Origin: Lachnospiraceae bacterium
GTDB lineage: Bacteria > Bacillota > Clostridia > Lachnospirales > Lachnospiraceae
NCBI GenBank assembly: GCA_014804785.1
Contig: JAAUZD010000041.1
Coordinates: 1-37,876 of the forward strand
Length of the DNA stretch: 37,876 bases
Direction of reading: 5' to 3'
Shown: positions 8,782 to 16,739 of the stretch, one piece after another
Numbering within the stretch: the stretch's first letter is position 1
Layout: the number at the start of each line of letters is the position of its first letter
The notes under the pieces: model-generated
The model's input: only the letters and a program-made list of their open reading frames with translations
The model's database searches: none
What the model was told of the DNA's origin: nothing
Position numbers and translations under genes: made by a program

Positions 8782-9152
8782 GGCAAAGTCATTTTGAACA
8801 GGGGCAGTATTGTAGGGGCGGTTATTCCCCTGCGCCAGGCTGGGTACAAAGGATATCGGAACCTATGTACAGTGGTAAGAAGGGCTAAGTATCCCGTAGA
8901 AGGATGCATCCATGAGGACGCAAACGGCGTATTGCCCCATCCATGGGGCAAGTTACGCCTTCGGCACAATAAGCTGGCTCGCGAAGCGTGGCAGCGTTTG
9001 ATGACGTCACTGTCCGCCGATTGCTGGGTATCTATCGGGATACTAAGTCCTTCTAACCACTTCCCATAAGGCTCCGATATCCTTTGTACCCAGCCTGGCG
9101 CAGGGGAATAACCGCCCCCTACAATACTGCCCCTGTTCAAAATGACTTTGCC
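8782..9152. repeat. Long palindromic element A (371 bp)
   Basis: About 80 bp at each end are almost perfect inverted repeats, from GGCAAAGTCATTTTGAAC through GGTACAAAGGATATCGGA. The stem continues less perfectly through the core (8862-9071), with GTGGTAAGAAGGGCTAAGTA opposite TACTAAGTCCTTCTAACCAC. At the tip are two smaller hairpins: a palindrome centred on GCCCCATCCATGGGGC, and a second, altered hairpin between TTCGGC and GTCCGCCG. The core is homologous to the cores of elements B and C, but the outer arms are not. Reading frames inside it are the same short sequence on both strands and are not genes. It lies between dapF and element B. Confidence 0.93.
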
Positions 9153-9382
9153 TCATTCATATGAATAATATACCACATTTTTCCCCATATCATTATCACT
9201 TTCTCTGCTATACAGTGTGCAAAAAATGCTAAATTCCTCTCCGCGGGCTCTATGTCTATTCTTTTTATTCGAAAATCAAAAATTATATTCTGTCTTATTA
9301 CGCTTTTGAATCGCGTAAGGTGTGAAATATGAAAAGCAGCACTTATTTCACCGAAATTCCAGCGAGGGGATATCTCTTCCTA
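9153..9382. other. Intergenic DNA between palindromic elements A and B
   Basis: About 230 bp of AT-rich sequence with no convincing gene. It has a short inverted repeat TTACGC/GCGTAA near 9298-9318 and another, GGTGTGAAATA opposite TATTTCACC, near 9319-9352. On the minus strand TATATT/TATTAT near 9160-9175 could be a weak -10 for dapF, without a good -35. Confidence 0.4.
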
Positions 9383-9731
9383 GAAGAATCGTATTTTGCT
9401 CCTCTGGCGGTGGTTCTGCTGTGGGCAGGGCGGATGCTTTGGCGGAAGGAGCAGTGCATCTGTCTTAAGGCCTTATGGAAAGTGGTTAGAAGGACTTAGT
9501 ATCCCGATAGATTCCCAGCAATCGGCGGACAGGACGTCCGCCGAAGGCGTAACTTGACCCATGGATGGGTCAATACGCCGTTTGCGTCCTCATGGATGCG
9601 CCTATCTATGGGATACTTAGCCCTTCTTACCACTGCACATAGGACTTAAGATAGATGCACTGCTCCTTCCGCCAAAGCATCCGCCCTGCCCACAGCAGAA
9701 ACACCGCCAGAGGAGCAAAATACGATTCTTC
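9383..9731. repeat. Long palindromic element B (349 bp)
   Basis: The outer arms (about 88 bp each) pair almost perfectly, from GAAGAATCGTATTTTGCTCC inward to GGAGCAGTGCATCT, and are unrelated to the arms of element A. The core (9471-9643) is homologous to that of element A in the opposite orientation. It contains TGACCCATGGATGGGTCA and the hairpin CGGCGGAC/GTCCGCCG. It begins 6 nt after the stop codon of the transglutaminase-like gene, so on the minus strand it is transcribed as the 3' end of that operon or ends it. Confidence 0.93.
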
Positions 9732-9737
9732 CAACAC

Positions 9738-11282
9738 TCATCTCATCCTAACTGTATGTGTGACAAGGTATCTGTCTCCGGCAAGTTCTTCTATTTTTAG
9801 ATCCATTTCGCAGGAGGATGCCAAAACGGCTTCCATCGCATGATCCATGTATCCCTGCCTGTAGGCATCTGTCCGGTATGCTGTATCCAGTTGCTGTGCC
9901 AGCATCTGTCCTTCTATTACGTTGGAAAATTCATAGTTTCCTGTTCCCATTGCAGTAATTGTGGCATAGCAGCTATCGTAATAGTCTGAAAGGCTGTATA
10001 GGATATCTGCCTCCGACATGCCCACTTCTTCGATGCTTCTTAGATTGTTCTCCCATAGTCTCATCTGGTCGGCAGAAGGTTCCTGATTCCGGTAAAGCTG
10101 TCCGTTACAGGGCGGAAGGTAAACGGCAAGTTCCTGCCTTACGTGGGTATCTGCATAGTCCTGATCTGTCTTGTTAAAGTAATCATACTTTCCGCCTTCT
10201 GTATCGTCCCATGTGGCATCCACATTGTAATATCCGTCCTCCAGCGCAACAATATTCCATGCATGGTTTTCCCCTGCATATCCAGTGCAGTAATAGCAGG
10301 GAATTCCCAACTGCTGTAACAGATATTGAAATGCCCTTGCATATCCGGCGCAAACCGTCTGACCGTTCACCAATGCACCATAGGCGCTCTGGTTCATTTC
10401 TGCCCTCAAGTTGTAGGATAACCGGTCAAGGAGTGTATCATGAATGAACCTTTCTTTCTCATAATCACTTCCGAACTGATTCGCTTGATTTAAAATCGCA
10501 TTTGCATTTTCATTGAAAACAGCTTTTGCCTGTTCCAGATTCTGTGCCGTCCGGTTAAATCTCAGATCAATCTCCACACACTGTCCGTCTCTTCTGTACT
10601 TGCAATAATAAACTGTTTCCATCCAAAAAAGTTCAGGATGGTCATTGTAAACTGCAGCAAAAATATTTCTGAGCTGTGATGCAGAAATCGCTTCTACCGG
10701 TGCAAATGACGCATTGAGCGCATTGGCATTTGCATAAATCTGCCGGTAAAGATGCCGTCCTTTTTCATCCAGCATCCCATAATAGGGATAAAAGACAGCG
10801 TCAAAAATAAGACCGTCTCCTGTATCGCCAACACTAAGCTGATTTTCCAATGTTCTGGCTGCATCGTCTTCGATCTGCTCTCTTTGATCCTGAACCCGCT
10901 GATAGCCGTTTCTGCCCGATACGCTCTCCGGTATAAGTACATCCGACTGTTCCGGCGAAATATATTCGGGGTTGATATTTTCAATCAATCCCGCCGCCTC
11001 TTCCTCCGCAGTTCCTTCCGGTCGTTCATCATATTCCTGCTCAAATGCATCCACGTGCTGATTTTGCCCCTCTGCTGCGTCATAGGGTGTTTCCGCCCCG
11101 TAACGGGTATCTAAATCATTCTGATCTACCGCCACGGTGATTTCCGTCTGATGCCTGTCCGGATAAAGAAATTCTGCTATCGCGTCCGTAACATCCGGTC
11201 TGAAAGCACACAAAATGACCAGGGCTGAAAACAATGAAAATAAAAATAATAGTAAAATACCTATTCTCTTTAAAATCTTCAT
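9738..11282 (-). CDS. Membrane-anchored transglutaminase-like protein
   Basis: A 514-residue protein with one N-terminal membrane segment (about 6-27, IGILLLFLFSLFSALVILCAF), so most of it lies outside the cell. Residues 40-150 are acidic and low in hydrophobic residues, probably a linker. The transglutaminase-like core spans about 270-375 with the expected papain-type triad: C311 in NGQTVCAGYARAFQYLL, H340 in GENHAWNIV and D355 in YYNVDATWDD. Such extracellular domains act as proteases or peptide-crosslinking enzymes; the substrate is unknown. It starts 9 nt downstream of recQ, and the two are surely co-transcribed, though no functional link is obvious. Element B follows its stop directly. 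Confidence 0.9.
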   Translation of the reverse strand: MKILKRIGILLLFLFSLFSALVILCAFRPDVTDAIAEFLYPDRHQTEITVAVDQNDLDTRYGAETPYDAAEGQNQHVDAFEQEYDERPEGTAEEEAAGLIENINPEYISPEQSDVLIPESVSGRNGYQRVQDQREQIEDDAARTLENQLSVGDTGDGLIFDAVFYPYYGMLDEKGRHLYRQIYANANALNASFAPVEAISASQLRNIFAAVYNDHPELFWMETVYYCKYRRDGQCVEIDLRFNRTAQNLEQAKAVFNENANAILNQANQFGSDYEKERFIHDTLLDRLSYNLRAEMNQSAYGALVNGQTVCAGYARAFQYLLQQLGIPCYYCTGYAGENHAWNIVALEDGYYNVDATWDDTEGGKYDYFNKTDQDYADTHVRQELAVYLPPCNGQLYRNQEPSADQMRLWENNLRSIEEVGMSEADILYSLSDYYDSCYATITAMGTGNYEFSNVIEGQMLAQQLDTAYRTDAYRQGYMDHAMEAVLASSCEMDLKIEELAGDRYLVTHTVRMR

Positions 11283-11291
11283 ACGTGTACC

Positions 11292-13151
11292 TTACCCTTC
11301 CCGTATGCATGTCAGAAATCTTTCTCCATACTTCTCATACTTATATTCACCAACTCCTGATATCGTAAGCATTTCTGCTCTGTTCTTCGGTTTGACAATA
11401 CACATATGGGTTAAAGATTTGTCCGAGAAGACAATATATGGCGGTACCTTTTCTTCTCTTGCAATCTCCATTCTAAGGGTCCTGAGTTTCTCAAACAGAA
11501 TTTCCTCTGCTTCGGAAAACTCCCTGCCTGCCAGTGCAGAACTCTTGGCGCTTCTCTTCCCGTCTGCAGATTTTTTACCTGATTTTACTTTTGCCGGATG
11601 CTCCTGCTCTTTTGCCATCTTCATCATAATAGATTCCTGACCGCCTAAAATGATTTCAGATTTCTCTGTCAATTTTACGATTGCATATTCGTCATTTGTC
11701 AGTACCAGGTAATTCTGCATCAAGAGATGGTTCATAATCTGCCGCATTTTGTATATAGGCACCTTTTTCATACTTCCATAAAAGGAATTATTGTTCATCC
11801 GATATCCTCTTATTTTTGCCGTATCCGCCCCATGAACTGTCTCAATAATTACATTGACCCCGTATCTCTGATGACATTCTTTTACACATCCAACCAGCGC
11901 TTTTGCCATTTCCGTCACTTCCACCGTCTCAAACTGGCTTAAGCAGTTTGAGCAGTTCCCGCAGTAATTGCTGCCGTACTCTCCGAAATACCGTAGAATG
12001 TAATCCCTAAGGCACTCATTGGTAAAGCAGTAAAAAGTCATCATGCGCAGTCTCTCCCTGTCTCTCTCCATAACGATTTGTCTTGTGAGAGCGTCAAGTT
12101 CTTGGTTGTCCTGATTGTTTTCTATAAAAAACTGATTGGTAATCACATCCTGACCGCTGTATAAAAGAATGCACTCTGCCGGCTGACCATCCCTTCCGCC
12201 TCTTCCTGCCTCCTGATAATAGGATTCCAGGTTCTTGGGCATACCATAGTGAAGCACAAAGCGTACATTTGACTTGTCAATTCCCATGCCAAAGGCATTG
12301 GTTGCCACCATTACCGGCTTTTTGTCATAGATAAAATCTTCCTGATTCCTTTTCCGCTCCGCATCCGCAAGCCCTGCATGGTATTTCGTTACGGCAAAGC
12401 CATCCTGCCCGAGTTTCTCACAGACTTCCTCCACCATCTTTCTGGTAAGGCAGTAAACAATGCCGCTCTCCCCCGGATGACAGTCCAGATAGTTCTTGAC
12501 AGCCCCATACCTGTCCTTAGGCGACATCACGCCAAAGTACAGATTTTTTCTGTCAAATCCGGTTGTGATCAGCGCAGGTTCCTGCAGCATCAAAATATCA
12601 ATAATATCTTCCTTGACCTCTTTCGTTGCAGTTGCCGTAAAAGCCGCTACAACAGGTCTTGCTGGGAGTCTGTCTATAAACTCTGTTATTTTTAGATAGC
12701 TGGGTCTGAAATCCTGTCCCCACTGCGAAACACAATGGGCTTCATCCACTGCAACCATTGCGATCTGCGTATGCAGGGCAAAGTCCAGAAATTCTTCCGT
12801 CGTAAGCCTTTCCGGCGCAACGTAAATAATGGGATATCTGCCTTCTCTTGCATAAAGAAGGGCTTTTCTGTACTGTCCCGGCGTCAAAGAACTGTTTAGA
12901 TATGCAGCATGGATTCCCGCCTGATTCAGACCTTCCACCTGATCCTTCATCAAGGAAATAAGCGGAGAGATGACAAGCGTGATTCCCTCCATCATCAAGG
13001 CAGGAATCTGATAGCATAGGGACTTCCCTGCCCCGGTGGGCATAATGCCCAGCACATCCTTTCCCTCCAAAATGCTGTCGATCAGATATTCCTGCCCTTC
13101 ACGAAAGGAATCATACCCAAAGTACTGTTTTAATAGCTTTTGTTTCTTCAA
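11292..13151 (-). CDS. recQ: ATP-dependent DNA helicase RecQ
   Basis: A 619-residue superfamily 2 3'-5' helicase for recombination and fork repair. In order: Q-motif region ([10 protein letters not shown], 11-20), Walker A MPTGAGKS (37-44), DEAH box 136-139 in [25 protein letters not shown] near 172-176, helicase C domain with [12 protein letters not shown] (311-322), a zinc-binding cluster C380, C397, C400, C403, then the RQC winged helix, a basic linker and a C-terminal HRDC domain (about 540-610). Length is normal. The start is a TTG at 13151 with GAGGAA 7 nt upstream; the nearby ATG runs into a stop. It is the first gene of an operon with the transglutaminase-like protein. Confidence 0.97.
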   Translation of the reverse strand: MKKQKLLKQYFGYDSFREGQEYLIDSILEGKDVLGIMPTGAGKSLCYQIPALMMEGITLVISPLISLMKDQVEGLNQAGIHAAYLNSSLTPGQYRKALLYAREGRYPIIYVAPERLTTEEFLDFALHTQIAMVAVDEAHCVSQWGQDFRPSYLKITEFIDRLPARPVVAAFTATATKEVKEDIIDILMLQEPALITTGFDRKNLYFGVMSPKDRYGAVKNYLDCHPGESGIVYCLTRKMVEEVCEKLGQDGFAVTKYHAGLADAERKRNQEDFIYDKKPVMVATNAFGMGIDKSNVRFVLHYGMPKNLESYYQEAGRGGRDGQPAECILLYSGQDVITNQFFIENNQDNQELDALTRQIVMERDRERLRMMTFYCFTNECLRDYILRYFGEYGSNYCGNCSNCLSQFETVEVTEMAKALVGCVKECHQRYGVNVIIETVHGADTAKIRGYRMNNNSFYGSMKKVPIYKMRQIMNHLLMQNYLVLTNDEYAIVKLTEKSEIILGGQESIMMKMAKEQEHPAKVKSGKKSADGKRSAKSSALAGREFSEAEEILFEKLRTLRMEIAREEKVPPYIVFSDKSLTHMCIVKPKNRAEMLTISGVGEYKYEKYGERFLTCIREG

Positions 13152-13254
13152 TTTATTTTCCTCATTATGGTCTCTTCGGTCTTATCATTATATGCCAAAA
13201 ATGGTCTTTAGGCAATGCAGTGTTTTGGTTATTTTTCGCCAAGAGTACCCGCTT

Positions 13255-13284
13255 AAAAAGCGGCAGTCTGCCGACTACCGCTTT
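13255..13284 (-). terminator. Intrinsic terminator after the unknown 302-residue gene
   Basis: On the minus strand AAAGCGG-AGTC pairs with GACT-CCGCTTT, with one mismatch, followed by a T run (13259-13255). It separates the orphan cassette from recQ. Confidence 0.9.
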
Positions 13285-13324
13285 CTGTCTGGAAATAAAG
13301 CGCTTTCATATTTACTTGATTGTA

Positions 13325-14233
13325 TCAGTTTGCAAAATACTTTCTTGCTTCCAGCAAATCTTTCTGTACAATTGCCGCCTGCCTGTGGATTTCCTGCATC
13401 AAATTATTGCTTTCGTCAATCTGAACCAGTTCTATTACATCTGTACTTTCTTTGCCCAGATTCTTAATATGATTCGTCAGTTCATCCAATTCTCCTTTTA
13501 AAAGCATATATATCTCGCGGCTTGTTATATAGCTTGGATTGTCCTTGCCCAATTTTGTATCTGCAAGGAATTGTTTAAATGCTTCCTGAAGCGCCTCCGT
13601 CAGATCCGCCTGCTGCTGGCAATACAAATCCAACAGATTATGGGTCAATTCCTCCTGACCTTCATTTAATGAGTAAAACACTTTGAAATGATAAATTGTT
13701 TTCACAATATAATCCTTTGTAAAGAAGTCCTTCCGATTATAGCTAGAATTCTCCACACCTATGAACAACGTCATTCCTGAGGAAATTGGTTTGCCTTCAT
13801 ATTTATGTTCGACGGCAGCTTCCGCCTTATTACTGAAACCGCTCATTACCCCCTGGATTACTCCAAAAGCCGCATTAGCAATGAGCAGTTCCCTGCCTGT
13901 CAATGCCAAAAGACTCTTCTTAGTAGCTTCGTCTACCTCCTTCACTTCCGTATTTTCTGTAGACTTTGCTCCAAAAATCGCTTTACTGCATAGTTCGGTC
14001 ATCTTTTTAACAGAATCTAAAGACCATTCACTCATTGTTGTAAAATGTTGGTAACTGCCTTCTATTATCAGGTGTGCATCTGTTCTTCCCTGTGTATGTG
14101 CAGTTGCCATTTTATCAACTTCTGCTTTAATTTTTCCCAAGGACTCATCCATTGCTTGGTTTTGCTCCTCGATAAATTGTTCAAATTCTTTACTAATCTT
14201 CTGCTGTTCCTGAATTGATTTCGATTTTCCCAT
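13325..14233 (-). CDS. Unrecognised 302-residue helical protein
   Basis: I do not recognise a family. The first 60 residues are a charged, probably coiled-coil helix (QEQQKISKEFEQFIEEQNQ). Around 115-135 lies an apolar stretch (LLALTGRELLIANAAFGVIQGV). A middle section has a beta-like pattern (SSGMTLFIGVENSSYNRKDF, YIVKTIYHFKVFYS). The C-terminal 100 residues are again long amphipathic helices. There is no signal peptide and no convincing membrane anchor. The layout of two helical bundles flanking an apolar or beta tongue recalls alpha-helical pore-forming toxins, but this is only an architectural impression. AAAGGAGA precedes the ATG by 6 nt. It is 42 nt downstream of a small partner gene, and a terminator follows. 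Confidence 0.75.
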   Translation of the reverse strand: MGKSKSIQEQQKISKEFEQFIEEQNQAMDESLGKIKAEVDKMATAHTQGRTDAHLIIEGSYQHFTTMSEWSLDSVKKMTELCSKAIFGAKSTENTEVKEVDEATKKSLLALTGRELLIANAAFGVIQGVMSGFSNKAEAAVEHKYEGKPISSGMTLFIGVENSSYNRKDFFTKDYIVKTIYHFKVFYSLNEGQEELTHNLLDLYCQQQADLTEALQEAFKQFLADTKLGKDNPSYITSREIYMLLKGELDELTNHIKNLGKESTDVIELVQIDESNNLMQEIHRQAAIVQKDLLEARKYFAN

Positions 14234-14275
14234 TTTCTATTCTCCTTTACCCGTTCTACCGTCTCTGCAACTGAT

Positions 14276-14524
14276 TTATGAAAAATATAAATCGACATTA
14301 CCTCCAGCTAACGGGTTTACTGTAATCGGTGTTGTGGCAATAAAATTCCCATTGTTGATGACATAACCATCCCTGTCTCCTGTCTGAATGACCACATTTC
14401 TGTTAGTCGCTCCCATTAATGTGAACCACCGCCTGTCATTGCCGTGTACCTTTCCATTGTCAATAAGCTTGTCATAATTGTAAGTCACTACCCGAGTCGC
14501 CGAATAAATACTAATTGTATTCAT
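14276..14524 (-). CDS. Unrecognised 82-residue beta-rich protein
   Basis: A small protein beginning MNTISIYSATRVVTYNYDKL and ending AGGNVDLYFS, with alternating apolar residues and many N, T and G, which suggests an all-beta fold. It has no cysteine, signal peptide or membrane segment, and I cannot assign it to a family. The start at 14524 is supported by GGGAGG 7 nt upstream; the longer frame to 14629 runs through the inverted-repeat arms and is not credible. It precedes the 302-residue gene by 42 nt and probably forms a two-gene unit with it. Confidence 0.75.
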   Translation of the reverse strand: MNTISIYSATRVVTYNYDKLIDNGKVHGNDRRWFTLMGATNRNVVIQTGDRDGYVINNGNFIATTPITVNPLAGGNVDLYFS

Positions 14525-14573
14525 TATTTTTCCTCCCTTTCTCGTCTTCTTTTTTGTAGATATTTTTATGATA

Positions 14574-14629
14574 GCAGTGCAGTTGGCATAAATGCCAACT
14601 GCACTGCTTCGCAGCAGTGCAGTTGGCAT
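14574..14629. repeat. Three-arm perfect repeat (X, X', X) upstream of the orphan cassette
   Basis: Three exact 16-bp arms: GCAGTGCAGTTGGCAT at 14574-14589, its reverse complement at 14592-14607, and the first sequence again at 14614-14629, with spacers of 2 and 6 nt. The middle arm can pair with either neighbour, so two hairpins are mutually exclusive. On the minus strand TTGGCA inside an arm is followed after 19 nt by TATCAT, a weak promoter that would overlap the repeat. It may be an operator array or an RNA switch; its sequence gives no known regulator. Confidence 0.85.
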
Positions 14630-14710
14630 TTGTCAATATTTAATTTCTTTATCAAAAATTAGATGCTTTTCAGAAAAGAACAATTACTAGATACTTTCAA
14701 ACATATTTTG

Positions 14711-14719
14711 TGATATAAT
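14711..14719 (+). promoter_or_regulatory. Extended -10 promoter for the GNAT gene
   Basis: TGATATAAT is a perfect extended -10 (TGnTATAAT), 55 nt before the GNAT start. No good -35 is present, which is usual for this class. Confidence 0.7.
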
Positions 14720-14774
14720 CCCATGAGAGCTCTGTGAAATGACAAGTGCAATGAACGTTGTAAAGGAGGACCAT

Positions 14775-15305
14775 ATGATTCAATATAGAAAGCTATCCGC
14801 AGATGAAATTAACCAAGAACTATTTAAAGACTTCATCCGCCACCAGGTCGTTACCAAATGTTGGCGGAAAGAAAACAATGAATGGGTAATCAAAGATGCT
14901 CCTTTTATTGATGATTGGGGAGAAGAAGAGTATAAAATATTAGTCTCATGCCTACAGCATACCCTGATTACAGGCGGTTTTGTGTATGCTGCCCTTTATT
15001 ACGATACCTTGAAAGGATTTGTTTCGGTTGAACCGGATTTGTTTGGAGATGAGCAAAAATATCTTGACTTATCCAGCATCCATGTCTCGGAAGATATGCG
15101 GGGAAGCGGAATCGGAACAGTGCTTTTTCTATCCGCAAAGGAATGGGCAAAAAAGCAGGGCGCTGCAAAATTATATATTTCTGCCCACTCCGCCGTTGAA
15201 AGCCAGGCTTTTTATAAAAAAATGGGATGTGTAAGCACACAATTCCATCACCAAAAGCACATAGAAGAAGCCCCTTACGACTGTCAGCTGGAATGTAAAT
15301 TATAA
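14775..15305 (+). CDS. GNAT-family N-acetyltransferase
   Basis: A 176-residue acetyl-CoA dependent acetyltransferase. The cofactor-binding motif A is clear in YLDLSSIHVSEDMRGSGIGT (R-G-S-G-I-G, about residues 114-119), and motif B follows in AVESQAFYKKMGCV. The acceptor substrate cannot be predicted. The start at 14775 has AAGGAGG 6 nt upstream; the frame's earlier ATG at 14739 has none. It is transcribed away from the orphan two-gene cassette from its own promoter. No partner gene follows on the same strand within 250 nt. Confidence 0.9.
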   Translation: MIQYRKLSADEINQELFKDFIRHQVVTKCWRKENNEWVIKDAPFIDDWGEEEYKILVSCLQHTLITGGFVYAALYYDTLKGFVSVEPDLFGDEQKYLDLSSIHVSEDMRGSGIGTVLFLSAKEWAKKQGAAKLYISAHSAVESQAFYKKMGCVSTQFHHQKHIEEAPYDCQLECKL

Positions 15306-15331
15306 AAAATGATATTTGTCACACATGCACA

Positions 15332-15388
15332 ACACAAAATATTGTATTAAAATTTCAATTATTAATAATCTTCTACAATACTTTGTGT
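15332..15388. repeat. 15-bp inverted repeat with 27-nt spacer
   Basis: ACACAAAATATTGTA (15332-15346) is opposed by TACAATACTTTGTGT (15374-15388), 14 of 15 positions paired. It lies between the GNAT and Rpn genes. No T run follows, so a terminator is unlikely; an operator or a remnant of a mobile-element end is possible. Confidence 0.65.
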
Positions 15389-15564
15389 TTTGAGTGATGA
15401 AAGTATTGGTGTTCGCAGATATTTTTTTATATCCATCCTGTCAAATAATTGTTGTATTCCAGACACTTCCATGTTATAACGCATTTATAGACATTTCGCC
15501 TATACATTTCTATTACCATTCTTTATACGAATCTGTAAATTCTTTTATCCCAAGGAGGACTTCT

Positions 15565-16572
15565 ATGCTTCAAACCACAAACATACACCCAAACGTTTCC
15601 ACCCCACCTACAGCCAATTTCAGCGAATGGCATTCTGCAACCGGTCCGCTGACCATCCCAATGACAAATGATTATCTTTTCCGGGCGCTTCTTCAACGTA
15701 ATAACCATGTTTTAAAAGGTCTCATCTGTTCTCTTTTGCATCTTCCTTCCAAGGAAGTCCGGTCAGTGATAATCAACAACCCCATCATACTTGGCGAATC
15801 CATCAACGACAAAACCTTCTTTCTGGATATTTCCATTACATTGAATGACCATACACTGATTAATCTGGAAATGCAGGTCATCAATGAGCACAACTGGCCA
15901 GAGCGCTCTCTGAGCTATCTTGGACGCACCTTTGACAATCTCAACGCTGGCGCTGATTACAGTGCTGTAAAGCCTGCCATCCAGATTGGGCTTCTCGATT
16001 TCACGCTCTTTCCTGAATACCCGGAGTTTTACTCTACTTATCAATTTATGAACGCAAAAAATTATACAATATATAGTGACAAAATGCGCCTTTCTGTGTT
16101 AAACTTAACTCGTATAGATTTAGCAACGAAGGAGGATAAACAGTACCATCTAGACTATTGGGCATCCCTCTTCAAAGCAACCACATGGGAGGAATTGAAA
16201 ATGATTGCCAAACAGGATGATTTCATAAATGAAGCTTCTGCTACCGTCTACCAACTCAGCCAAGAAGAAATGATCCGCCTGCAATGTGAAGCAAGAGAAG
16301 ATTTCTACCGCAGGCAGCGGTCTGTTCAACATATGCTGGATAATCAGAAAGATATGTTAGAAAGACAGAATCTAACTATTAAAAATCAAAATGCTACTAT
16401 AAAAAACAAAAACACTACTATTAAGAATCAAAATGCCACTATTGATAGTCAAAATGCCACTATTGATAATCAAAATGCCACTATTGATAATCAAAATGCC
16501 ACTATAAAACAATTGACGGATGAAATTGCTTCTCTGCGGAAGCAACTCTCCGATGCTTTAAAGTTAAAGTAA
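15565..16572 (+). CDS. Rpn-family recombination-promoting nuclease / transposase-like, with heptad-repeat tail
   Basis: A 335-residue protein. The N-terminal two thirds match the PD-(D/E)XK Rpn/YhgA-like family: MTNDYLFRALLQ near residue 33, then FFLDISITLN and, about 20 residues on, LINLEMQV, giving the D...ExQ active-site pattern of this family. Relatives promote RecA-independent recombination and cut DNA. After SQEEMIRLQCEAREDFYRRQ comes a tail of six exact or near-exact 7-residue repeats (about 272-313; consensus NQNATI plus K or D) and a final leucine heptad helix (LTDEIASLRKQL). The start has AAGGAGG 8 nt upstream; an in-frame upstream extension to 15394 lacks a site. It is probably a solitary mobile-type gene. 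Confidence 0.85.
   Translation: MLQTTNIHPNVSTPPTANFSEWHSATGPLTIPMTNDYLFRALLQRNNHVLKGLICSLLHLPSKEVRSVIINNPIILGESINDKTFFLDISITLNDHTLINLEMQVINEHNWPERSLSYLGRTFDNLNAGADYSAVKPAIQIGLLDFTLFPEYPEFYSTYQFMNAKNYTIYSDKMRLSVLNLTRIDLATKEDKQYHLDYWASLFKATTWEELKMIAKQDDFINEASATVYQLSQEEMIRLQCEAREDFYRRQRSVQHMLDNQKDMLERQNLTIKNQNATIKNKNTTIKNQNATIDSQNATIDNQNATIDNQNATIKQLTDEIASLRKQLSDALKLK
16378..16503 (+). repeat. Six tandem 21-bp repeats inside the Rpn-like gene
   Basis: Six in-frame 21-bp units encode I-(K/D)-(N/S)-(Q/K)-N-(A/T)-T. Units 5 and 6 are identical and unit 4 differs from them by one base, so the 3' units arose by recent duplication. Because the unit is a multiple of three, slippage changes tail length without breaking the frame. 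Confidence 0.92.
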
Positions 16573-16739
16573 AAATTCAGAATTACTCTGGACAGTAATG
16601 TAAAACATCGTATAATAAGAGAAGTAGTGCCAGTTCTGGGAAGAGTGCGGCTATGCCGTATTGCCGGTGTCTCGGTTCACTTTTATGGATATCCCGGAGG
16701 AACACACGGCAGCTGGCACCGCTTTCTTTCTATCTCTAT

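Noticed and set aside
8745-9140. ORFs on both strands starting MNRGSIVG within element A
   Set aside because: They are mirror images produced by the palindrome, lack ribosome binding sites and read through hairpin stems.
14525-14629. N-terminal extension of the 82-residue gene
   Set aside because: It is translation of the inverted-repeat arms; a good ribosome binding site precedes the later ATG.
16573-16739. Possible further long palindromic element between the Rpn and kinase genes
   Set aside because: Only the outer GTGCCAG/CTGGCAC and a few scattered pairs match; no core homology and no CCATCCATGG, so it may be chance or a weak terminator.
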